A program made the position numbers and the translations under genes. A stretch of 64,000 nucleotides of DNA from positions 3,630,441-3,694,440 of the forward strand of contig NC_092368.1 in assembly GCF_030848805.1 (NCBI RefSeq), written 5' to 3'. Position 1 is the first letter of the stretch, and every line of letters begins with the position of its first letter. This stretch comes from Temnothorax longispinosus. Lineage: Eukaryota > Arthropoda > Insecta > Hymenoptera > Formicidae. A model generated the notes under the pieces. It saw only the letters and a program-made list of their open reading frames with translations, had not been told where the DNA came from and did no database searches. Below, in pieces: positions 36,149 through 46,634 of this stretch.

Positions 36149-37369
36149 CTGCAACACACAAACATAAGATACAAATTAAAGCAGCGTTCAAATGATCAAT
36201 TTTTAAAAATAATTCTCACGAGCATCAAACTTTTAATTCGACTTTCAATCAGAACATCTACTAACAAAATTATATATTTTTCGAAAAAGATTTTTGCAAA
36301 AATAAATTTAAATAAAATTTTAGATGGTTTCTTTTTCTCTATTATTATTTATAATGTCGTGATAAAACAATCCGAATAAATGGAACCAAACTATTAATTT
36401 TATACAGATAAGAAAAGTGCTATTTACCCCAAGGTTGCTCCGCCGGGGCCCGATGCCTCTCCTAGGTCTCCTCCACCTCCCGGTTGCACAGGACACTCGC
36501 GAAAAGCACTCGCGGATAATATACTAAATCACGCGCGGATTACTTATCAATAAACGTCAAAAGTGCGACTCCCGGCCTCGAGCTAAGATTCCATCATCGA
36601 GAATGGGAATCATAAAAAGTTCATTAACTCGGACGGCACTCCCGAAGCAAATGTGTGACGCGATAAACCGACTGCAAGTCACTTTTTTAATTAAATCGAC
36701 GATGATAAGTATGTCGGTTTTCTCATTTTTGGATTTTTACACTCTTGAAGTACTGGATCCTCCCATCTCGCTATAAGGTCGTACCTGTGGAAGAGAAAAT
36801 ATCGTTAGCTGTAATTTATTAATGTAAAAAATGAGCACTGAGCACCAAATTAATTATAAGTCTTATTTGAGTCGCTCGATTAAAATCAATAAATAATTTA
36901 CGTGCTATTAATAATTGACTTATTAATATCAATTAATTGCTATATATATAACATACGTAGTATAAAACTACCTATAATAAGAAAGTAGAGAATAAAATCA
37001 TTTGTATAAAATCAATATCATTTGAGCTAAAGATAAAGAATAGATTAATGCCTCACCGCGCCAATTCTATGTGATTATTCATTAGCCAACTTTAATATCA
37101 TTTATAGCACGAGAAGCATTGTGATCACAGTATTTTGGATTTTTTATTTTAATTATCTTCCAGAACACGCTATTAAAATATTGTACGGTAATTCCAAATA
37201 AATGCTCCGTATAATTATAAAATATTTGTTGCTTTCTTCGTTAAGAATCGAGAAATCTTCATGAGATGACGAAGTGATAAAGAAAGGCGATTATAATTGA
37301 CCTTTCTAAATTATCTATCAATAGCCACGTGTAATGTACGGTTATTTTTCTGTTTAATGAACGCTTCCA

Positions 37370-37548
37370 TCAGATCGTGCTTCCCTGATCAATGACTGGT
37401 CTCAACCTCGTACACTTGTAATCTAGGATCGAGAGGCACGCACGTGGCGGAGGATTAACGTTCGCGAACGGCACGAGCCAGGCCAATGGAGACGAGGGTG
37501 ACGTCAAAGATCCGTTGACACTTGACTCCACTTGGCCGAAATCGTACC
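37370..37548 (-). CDS. Candidate exon, - strand, product unknown
   Basis: On the - strand an acceptor, GATTGAGGCGTTTTCCAG, ends at 37549. The frame that follows is open for 58 codons to TGA at 37370-37372, beginning YDFGQVESSVNGSLTSPSSP and continuing LAWLVPFANVNPPPR. The Ser/Pro/Asn mix and varied codons look protein-like. A possible donor (AGT|GTACGA) lies inside the frame. No domain is recognised. The nearest companions would be the candidate exons at 36784, 36428 and 36148 downstream on the same strand. Confidence 0.25.
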
Positions 37549-38924
37549 CTGGAAAACGCCTCAATCTAAATGATTAACCGCATTCGAGTCGCGTGAACCT
37601 ATTCTCGAATTACAGAGTATCTCGGGCAGCCGATGAGAGTGAAACTACCATCTGACATTTCTACACTTTACAGGAAAGCTATTCTATATAATTTATATGA
37701 TAATAACTACATGAAATAGAGCAGCTTGGTCGTAGCTATCGTGAAATTGTAGAATTTGCGACGCGTGAGCGCAAAAATGCTTTAAATCTATAAAGTAGGT
37801 AAGTAGAAAAGTAAATTTTTAGGATCGTAGCTACGATACGTGACAGGTATTACCGTCCTTTTTTTACGGCAACTGAAACTCACTTTTAGAAAAAAAAAGA
37901 CCATCAAAGTTTTTCATGGACAAATTTGTTCGGGACAGTTTTTTACCGAACGAGCAAATGGACGAATGAATTTCTAAAAGGTGCCGTGTCAGTTTTTCCC
38001 TGCGGTGGAGTCAACGAGCATATAGGCACGCCATATTTTTAATACTTGACGTCGACGATGACGACGACGGCGGCGGCGGTCGCGTGAAGGCAGGCGTGGA
38101 AAAGTGTACATCGTGCAAAGTGAAGCGAACGTTACGAGGCGCGCAGCTGCCGATGTGTCCGAGTCGATGCCTGTATATTGCCCACAGTCCTATACACGCT
38201 CGCAAGCGATGATTTCCTGTCAGAGAACGCGGTGAATATCCCACGTAAATCCACTTACGCGCGGTCGCGGCCTCGCCGCGGCGGCGGCTCGCTGCAACTG
38301 TCGTGACAGGAAGAAAGGGTTGCGCCTCCGCTCACTGACATTTATCGTGACACGAAAATGAGGTCGTGCACGGCCAGAAGTCAAGAGCCCTCGCGAAACT
38401 CCGCCGCGCCGGTGCCTGCCGGAGCCGGAATATTTGACGCGAGCGCCTCCATCACGGTCACGGCGGGACGCATGTAACTTCGGCGTCCAATCACGTAATT
38501 GCGCCGCGTCGCGTTTTTCCCTGGTATTCGTTAACGTAATCGTGAGGATTGCGCGCGGTTGTTGCATTGACAATATACGTCCTACATGCAAATATCTCTT
38601 ACGTAAAGTCGTTTTCGCGTCTTTTTGCCTTGTACATTACCGCAAGCGTGGAATTGGTAATCTGACTTTGCAAATAAAATTCTTACGGCGTATATTATCT
38701 CTCTCTTTATACATATAATTATTGTTAAATGAAAGAATATATGTATCTGTTCTTTTAAAATATTTTGATATTATTTTATACTATAAAATTTTCTATTTTA
38801 TTTTACATTAGTTATCTCTATAATAACGATTGTCAAGTAAAAAAATTATTTTTTCTTTCTTGTGGAGCTTTCTTGTGGAAACAGCCAATGAGAATTTAAA
38901 TCGCCAGTGAATAATGAAGAAATA
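37549..38924. other. Non-coding, with a CpG-rich segment
   Basis: AT-rich to about 38000, then CpG-dense with GAC/GGC repeats from 38040 to 38540. The 77-123-codon - strand frames in the CpG-dense part are attributed to composition. Directly before the foldback element, TTTCTTGTGGA occurs twice (38856 and 38869). Confidence 0.45.
37865..37996. repeat. Degenerate foldback of about 130 bases
   Basis: ACTTTTAGAAA near 37881 is mirrored by TTTCTAAAAGGT near 37971, and an inner pair, TTTGTTCGG and CCGAACGAGCAAA, forms a second stem. The arms are imperfect. It may be an eroded inverted-repeat element or chance. Confidence 0.35.
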
Positions 38925-39257
38925 AGCGTAGGTATCGTTTATTCGACCCAACTGGCCAAATTGGGTCTGGATACAAATTATTGATTAGTTAAGCATAATG
39001 CCCAAACTACGCCACATCTAATCCCCCTTTTTGACAATCGAACGACTAATTGAATATGTCGTTCCAACACACATTCTTATATTTTAATGGATCTCGACGC
39101 ACAAATTATTTTTTAGATGTGGCGTAGTTTGGACATTTATGCTTAACTAATCAATAATTTGTACCCAGACGCTTGAAAGGGACCGAAATCTACGGTTAAA
39201 ACGTAGCGTTTTTTAAATAAATTTGGCCAGTTGGGTCAAATAAATGATACCTACGCT
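38925..39257. mobile_element. Foldback MITE with one arm expanded or shortened
   Basis: The outer inverted repeats of 38 bases (38925-38962 and 39220-39257) start AGCGTAGGTATC and differ at two positions. A second, inner pair of about 57 bases (38965-39021 and 39113-39170) includes TACAAATTATTGATTAG and CCAAACTACGCCACATCTAA and is also highly conserved. About 50 bases (39171-39219) separate outer and inner repeat in the right arm only; the left arm has two. The 13-base word TTTCTTGTGGAAA lies on both sides (38869-38881 and 39263-39275) but not directly at the ends. There is no coding capacity. Confidence 0.85.
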
Positions 39258-40080
39258 GATTTTTTCTTGTGGAAAACTCGACACGTTGGTTAAAAAAGAA
39301 TTGACAAAAGTGATCAATCAAGATTTCTAAAGAATTCTAGTACAGAATAAGCAATCCTGATTTATTTTAGAATATTCTGAAGAACTTTACGTTAAATAAA
39401 CTACATATATAAGTACATACCCTCGCCTATCAATCGCTAATTTACAATAAATGAGCATAGGCATTTCGGTAGGCAAATGGGAGAGAGAAACGCCTCGGGT
39501 TCCGCCTCTATAAATAATACGGAAAATATGGAAAAATATACGTACGTGAGCGTACGTGCGTGTTAAAAGGGGCGGAGGAGAGCCGCGACGGAACGGACAG
39601 ATGGCTCCTACGCCGAAGCGAGAGCGGCACCTTGATTTGTGGTCGAGCATTTTTCAAGCCATTTGGCCGGGACCGCCTATAATTTCCGTCCCGTTGGCCG
39701 TCCGCCGGCCGTTCTCGCGTGTTTTCCTGCCTTCTGTTTATTTTCTTAACGGCCGAAATAATAAGCTCTCACAACCGCCGTGCCGTCGCGCGCCATGCCC
39801 CGGTCGCATAGGTATTCGCACTTGCAGAAGCGCGGCGGTAAACCGCGTGCACGCGGTCGCCGCGTACATGCGTGGCTATACGCGCGGCAATGCGGCACGC
39901 GATCGCGGTCACATCGCTCGCGGAATCGAGCATCACTCGTAACGGCTCGTTTCCGATCTGAGATGATCGGGGATCACGATCTCGCGGCTGCCGCAAACTC
40001 CTCGGTGGACGCGAGGAACACGATCCGATTGCATCGATCTTCAAACCTGCGAGTTTCGACGTGTCGCGTAAGATACATTA
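39258..40080. other. Non-coding, no gene seen
   Basis: AT-rich at first, CpG-dense from about 39540 to 40050. Open frames of 87-128 codons in the CpG-dense part overlap on both strands and show no motif. Confidence 0.45.
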
Positions 40081-40390
40081 GTTGCTTTCCATTTACACTC
40101 AAGTGATCTGAGTCACTCAGTTATGTGAGTATTTTATACTCAGGTAAGATAAGTCATTTTGTACTTACCTGTTTATTTTGGTGGCAAAGCTTATCGCATA
40201 ACAATACAGATTCGTAGCCTCACTTTTAATGTAAGCTTATTAGATTCATTAAAGCACATGGTTTCGATTGTGGATAAAAACTCAGTTGAATCTCACTTGC
40301 CAGCATGCAAAAAGAACGTACATTCAACGACAATGAGTTATGACGTCACAAGTGAGAATTATCTGAGTTTTGGTGTAAATGGAAAGCAAC
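40081..40390. mobile_element. MITE with perfect 18-base inverted repeats, TA-flanked
   Basis: GTTGCTTTCCATTTACAC at 40081-40098 has its exact complement at 40373-40390. TA flanks both ends (40079-40080 and 40391-40392). Inside both ends the pentamers TGAGT and ACTCA recur many times, as subterminal transposase-binding repeats do. An 84-codon frame crosses the right border and is not a gene. The superfamily is not assigned. Confidence 0.8.
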
Positions 40391-40392
40391 TA

Positions 40393-42410
40393 TTGTGTAA
40401 GGGTCACGATTAACAATGGGGGATAACTATATCTAAAAACTGATAATTGTGGGCAAAATAGACGATCTGTATAGGAACTCGTAAAAAGCCAAGAGCCGAG
40501 TGTTCAATGACCGAAAACCATGAAGCCAACGACCGTGGAACGCCCCCGTTCGAATTTCCCAAACGCGGTTGCGCACACTCTGGGTGGCGCGTCTGGTTCT
40601 CCGTGGAGCTGTCTGGAAGCGCATTCAAGTGCCGGGCCCATTGATACCACGTAGAATCATTCACGACGCATAAACATCTCGTATTACACGCACCGAGGCG
40701 AGGATCGTCCGGTCCGTGGGTCCGGATGCGCGAAGAGCAGAGTCATCACGGTCTCGCGCGCGGCAGCGAGATCGCCGCACAGTCATCCGCACCCCGCGGC
40801 ACTCCGCCGCCCCATCCTTCCTCCCCCCCCTTCCACCCCCCGTGCCCCTTCGTATAATCATGCCGCGGCACGTCGAGGAACGCCTCGCGTCACTGTCCAC
40901 ACGCAAAATCGTTACGTGCTAATTAACGTTTGGACATGGTGCCGTGCCGAAGCTTCATTGCCTCCAATCAGGCTAATTGTATTGCAATCGTTTTGCTGCG
41001 CCCCTCGTCGTTTCTCTCGCATCCTCTTTACGTGCATGCACGCCTCGGCCTCGCGGTCGCGCGAGCGTCGATTATGCTATATCCGCCGATAATCAAGCGT
41101 GCAGTTTCACGGCCGGCTCCGGGATGTTTGCCACCTCTCGATGTTTAGAGCGCGATTATTCGTAAACGGCTCGTATTAAAGGCAGGAATATAGGTGCGTA
41201 GCGCCTTCTCGGAACTTCACGCATTAAAGAGAGGCAGAGTCGTTCCAAGCGACTCTCCATTGCAAAGGTTTGAAGATATAAATTCCAAATGTATTAAAAA
41301 TAAAAAAAGGTAAAAGAGAAAAAAGAAATTCAGCCGCAGCGCGCAAAGATTTGGTCGAATTTGGAGAGCGCACGCCGCATCGGGGGCAGCTCGATGCTCC
41401 TAATACGCAAAGAGGCGAGAGAATCCTGGAGGATTCGGGCATTCACGTTGACCAAATACAGGCGATTTAAATTCGCGCAACGCGCGACATATTTTTTCGT
41501 GAAATGCATACCTCACCCCCGCGTATTCGTAAAAGTTTTACATGAAATCGCGGTAAAACGCTGTCGGGGTGACCAAAAGATACGGCGAGCCATCCGGCAC
41601 CGCGGGGATGTAAAAAGAAACAAAGGGCACGGACGGGGCTTCCGAGTGTTATTGGACCGAGCCCGATGTCCGATTGCCAATAGTTCGCATCTGTTCGGTC
41701 CGCTTGCCCTCCGGGAACGCCGCCTGCGGCGTGCACGGCGTCCATCTTGACCCGAAAGTTACCAAACTGATATACCCGAATCTCCTATATGCTGATACCA
41801 ATAACTTGAAATTCCTTTCGTGAGCGGAATTTTAAAACGGCCGGGCAATCCCGTCGGCGATTTGACGATTTTATTGCGACGGCATCTATCATCGTGGTCT
41901 CCGCAAGAACGGGATCCCGTTACAGTCGCGACTGGACAAATGCGTCGCCCGGCGCTGTTAAAAATACGCGATTTAATTGATTTCGAAGGAGATTTGAAAG
42001 GGCAGGGCAACGGGACTGAGGACGATACGCGTTCTCTAGACCGACGGTCTCCTTTGTCCCCTGAGAACGGAGCATGACGATTTAGAATCAGGAACAATAT
42101 ACAACCGCGCGCGGCACGATCCGGCGCGTGGCACCGCGACGCTCCCGTGTAATAGTATTACTCCCAGGACACAGGAGAACGCACAGTTTCCCTGCCGTTC
42201 TCCGATTTCTCCCTTGCTCTTTTTCATTTCTTCTTATTGGCCTTAACCCTAAATTTGACAGAAGTAGGAAAAGCGAGGAAGGCAAGCTGAACCTCTAAGC
42301 TGAGCTCTTACATCAAGCTAGATGTTTTATATCGAGATAAGCTTTCGTATTTTCTCAGTATCACGCATCGCCTCTTAACATTTTAAATTATATAAGAAAA
42401 ATTTACTAGT
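40393..42410. other. Non-coding, CpG-dense in parts
   Basis: 40660-41160 and 41360-41740 are CpG-rich, with C-runs near 40820-40850. Open frames up to 129 codons overlap on both strands. None is supported by splice signals or a recognisable sequence. Confidence 0.45.
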
Positions 42411-42560
42411 TTATTATGGAGGATTTACATTGCGTCCGATGTTCGACGTACGACGATCTGACATCCAATAAGAAATTTTTGTCTCTAATAATAAATTCTG
42501 TTATTGGATATCGGATCGTCGTACATCGAACATCGGACGCAATGTGAATCCTCTATTATA
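42411..42560. mobile_element. 150-base near-perfect hairpin element
   Basis: The arms at 42411-42471 and 42501-42560 pair over about 60 bases with few mismatches and a 29-base loop. Both contain CATTGCGTCCGATGTTCGA and GTACGACGATC. Most mismatches are transitions. The size and symmetry fit a recent foldback MITE; a transcript would form a long double-stranded stem. Flanks are AT-rich and the target duplication is not clear. Confidence 0.85.
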
Positions 42561-45500
42561 TTACACTCCTCCAATTATATTTTTTCTCGTTTAGAGGAAA
42601 TTAACATCAAATAATTTCAAGCTAGATTTTTAATTGTATAAGCGCGCATCAATTCTAAAGCCAACAAATCTCCCTCGATGCGGATCCCTACATGTATCTC
42701 TCTTCGACCCCCTTACAAATTACAGATAACACAGGCACACGTGACCGCCTCTCTTTTTCTCTCACGACACCCCGCGCGCATCCGCCCATCGAATTCGCAA
42801 ACAGCCCCGTAAAAGATATCGGCTCGCTGCGCGTAGCGACGATCGGGGATGTCGAGGGGGTGCGAGTCTTACACACGCGCCGACAAATTGTTTGGGCCGA
42901 GTCAGTTAGTCGCGCCACAATGGAGTGGCACTTGGCAGGAGATCCCCGGCAGTCTCACTGCCTGCGCGCCTCCTCCCTCGTTACAACGCATTACATTTAT
43001 CTCTCATCCGCGCGTACCCGGCCCTCTATCCCTCGTGTGCGCGTCTGCCCGCCACCTCCCCCGGTATCAGGAACCTGACGCAACCTCGAGCAACTGCGTC
43101 ACTATGGCAACACGCGGGCTCGCAGAAGGCTCGCCAGGTCTGTCGGATCGCTTTGATTCGTTTGTCACTTTCTAAATGAATCATTTTTCAAAAGATAATT
43201 AGGTGCGCGGGAGGTTTAGCTTCCAGCTGACGTCCGGGTGAAGGTCGGGCAAGAGCGCGTGGAAGAGCTAAGATCCAATTAAATAACCGGTCACTAGCAA
43301 TCGTTAACATCAATCAGAATAATAGATAAATTAAAAATCAGTTATCTTACTCTTAGGACAAAAGCTAATTAAATTATCGATTCAGGGATAAGTGAAAAAG
43401 TGCATGTTGTTAAATTCATTATTCTATGAAGATGAACGCATTCTACAAACTTATTTAATATAGCAAAATTTCTGTTGCTCTTTCTCTCTCAATTCAACGT
43501 ATGCATATATATGTCGCTTGCGCAAAATTTCGAAACTATACGATACTTTAACAGGTATCCGGTATTGGATAGTATGTAATCACGACAGGCGGCGAAAGAC
43601 AAGTTTGCCTAGCAGTTCTACTTTAAGTTAATTTAATGGATTTTTACTTGGACCAGTTCCTTTTTACTCTTTGGAAGTCGAAGGCATATGCGTCATGGCG
43701 TGCAACTCGGCGCGTGCGGCACGTGGCGGAAAATGTAGTGTCATAGTTCGATGATTCTTTTCTTTCTTACCGAAAATACTGGGATAATCTCTCTTGGAAA
43801 GAAAGAGTACCTGCATAGCGTACTCTTACCTGACACGCGACAGTATAAATTTATAACATAGACTATAAGAAGCTGCTATTGTTGCTGCCTTTTTTTTCAA
43901 TCTTTGCTAGTAATTGTCGCCTGTCTGGTTGATTGGTCGCTTAGGTTGGCTAATTGGTCCTGAGTGTTCTTGTAAACACCGGTGCACCTTACGCCGATGA
44001 TGCCGTCACGGCTTAACGCTCAAGGACAAGCCGGAACTACCACGACGGAAAAGTGTGCGAGAAGCAGAAGCGAGGAAGCACGATTAGAGCGAAAAAATCC
44101 TTTTAATCCTTTCAACACGTTCGAACCTCTCTTTTAACAGAAAACCTCAGACTTCTCATAACTTATCTCGACGGAGATACCAAAAGGTTTTTCTCCGGAT
44201 GATAATTTTAAGACTAGGATTATTTATGAGCAGAATATCTTTTAAGAGATATTTTATACTGTTTTTTTTCTACATATACTATATTAGCTGTATGATAATA
44301 AAAGTTCTGTAAAGAAAAGTAGTTTGTTTGTCCCATTATAATCGTTAAACAATGATAAAAGCGCGCGAGACAAATCGACGGCAGGAAGGAAGGAATATTC
44401 GGGCTATCTGCGGTGCTTCACATTAAAAATCGATCTATTAAGATATTACGCGTGATAATTCCGCACCGCTTCCGAAAATAACGGCGGCGACGTGGCCCCG
44501 TTTTCTCGATTAAAAGGAAAAGGGAACGAAAAGGGGATCGCGAAATTATCTTTCGGACCGCGTCGTTTTATCGTCGCGGACGGCTTTCGGAGCACCTTTT
44601 AAAGGTCGCAGGTCGAAAGTTTCGGGATCACGTACTCCTCCGCGAACGCGCGGGGAGCGTACGTGACGCAGATAGCTTTCTTCCATTGGTGCTCTCTATA
44701 CGACCATCTATGTCGCGATCAGATAGCGAAATCCGCAATTATTTCATAAGAGGCTCCTCCGTTCGTTCTCTTTCGTCCGCTCTCCGCAGTCTTTCTCTCT
44801 CGTTCTCTTATTCTTTCTCTCCTGCCGGGACCGCTTCCTTTTTTTCGCGAGTAATGACGGTGGACCCTGTAATCCGCGCGGCTTTTAAATTGCCCGCGGC
44901 CGCCGCTGTTGCTGCTATAGCGAACCATTTAGGCAGGTGCCGTGATTCGATCACTCTCAGCGTTACATTTTTCTCCAACGCGCCTTACCGTGACGCGTGT
45001 GAGTCCGGGGGACATGTGCAAGATGTCCCAGAAATCGATCAATCCTTCGCCCTGTCGAGAGATTCAAAGTATTCCGAGCCAATGTCTCTTCTCAGCGCGA
45101 AATCTTCCTTATATTTTAACATTTGAGTAATTACGTTTCAAATCAAGATCCTAGTAAGTTTCATTTGATATATTAACAGGAAAGTAAAACTTCTTTAATT
45201 GCTTCATTCGTTAGGATCTTTTCAGTTTTCGCTTACGAAATCAGAAGCTATGTCGGGACCATCATAATTATTACTATCCCAGTTTCTGGTTATTATTTCC
45301 AAAGATGTCGGATTTGAAGAAACACATCTTTTATATAATGTTATATATTTTTTAATCATTATTTTATACAAAGATAGATTGTATAAAATAATGAGCATTA
45401 TAATCAAGTCGTCGCAATGATTTACGATTAATATGATGGGTATGTTATTTAAATTGCATCAGAAATCCAGTTTCGATGAGGTAATATATCTTTGCCAATG

Positions 45501-46614
45501 CTTAATATCAGCTTAATGTCATCATAATGACTAAAGATAAGATCGCATATTTTTTACTCGAAATTCATGTACTTTAAATTAATCTTACAGCTATTAAAAT
45601 CTGTTTAAATTTCTTACACATCTACTCTATATATGAAATTAATGTCTTTTATGCACCAAACTGCTTTATTTTTAATTTAATAAAATTAATTTTATTTTAC
45701 CATTTTATCAAATTAAAACTGAAAAAAAACGACAGCTATGAATAATAAATGAAAACTGAAGAAGCAGGGAAGTAATTAAAGAAATTAAAAAGACATTGCT
45801 CCAAACATATATTGCCACTCGAGTGATTTACCTTATCAAATGTCACTTCTCGCGATTCTCAAGATTTAACTACGCTGGCTAAATTACGCGATCGAATCTT
45901 ATCCCGAAGCCCGCCCCGAATGGAGATTTAAGGCGCGCCGTCGTCAGGAGGAATTTAATTCGGGAATTTACGACGCGAGTGAGATCTCTCGCACGAGGCA
46001 CGACGGCGAAATCATGAAAGCTCATTGTCGGATTAAGAAGTCGGCCGAGTTGACTTGCACGAGCAGGTGCAACCTCTGCCTGTTTGTACGACTGTCTGCC
46101 TGCCTGCCTGGCGTCGCACGAATTCCGCCGTTATACCGGATGCCTTCTGGCCTTAACGAGCTCAATTATACTTCGCTTAGGGTGATCCGCGGAGTCGATG
46201 ATCGCGACACGGACGAAGTACGAATTAGGACCACTGGAGTCAGTCAAAAGTTTGAGTTGCTTTCCTCTATCCCTCTTTCTCTTTCCGTGTCTCTCTCTCT
46301 CTCTCTCTTTCTTTTCGTCACGAAGGGAACACACCCGTACTGATCATCGTTAGCATGTTGTTGTAGCCGGGACGCAATTTAACGATCATTTTCACGTCGC
46401 AATTTCGTGCACCTTTCCGTCCCCCCTAATGTCTTCATAACGCACGGGCCGCGTGAAATCCATCAACGTCGCTCCTACGTTTTATAACGTGACGGTCGCG
46501 TGTCCTGGCCGCGAGCGGATTGCCCGCCGCGCCCCGAGTCCCGATGTGCCATAATTTTTTAAGCGCGCGCGCTGCAAAAGTCTCCGGCGAACGCGACTTC
46601 GGGGTCTCCGCGGC
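42561..46614. other. Non-coding, no gene seen
   Basis: CpG-rich at 42690-43150 and 44480-45010, AT-rich at 43300-44350 and 45120-45830. Open frames up to 146 codons (44686-45126) have Ser/Leu-rich compositional character. No mobile elements or RNA genes were found. Confidence 0.45.
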
Positions 46615-46634
46615 GTCGAGTCGAGTCGAGTCGA
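46615..46634. repeat. (GTCGA)4 pentanucleotide repeat
   Basis: Four perfect GTCGA units followed by a degenerate fifth. Confidence 0.9.
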
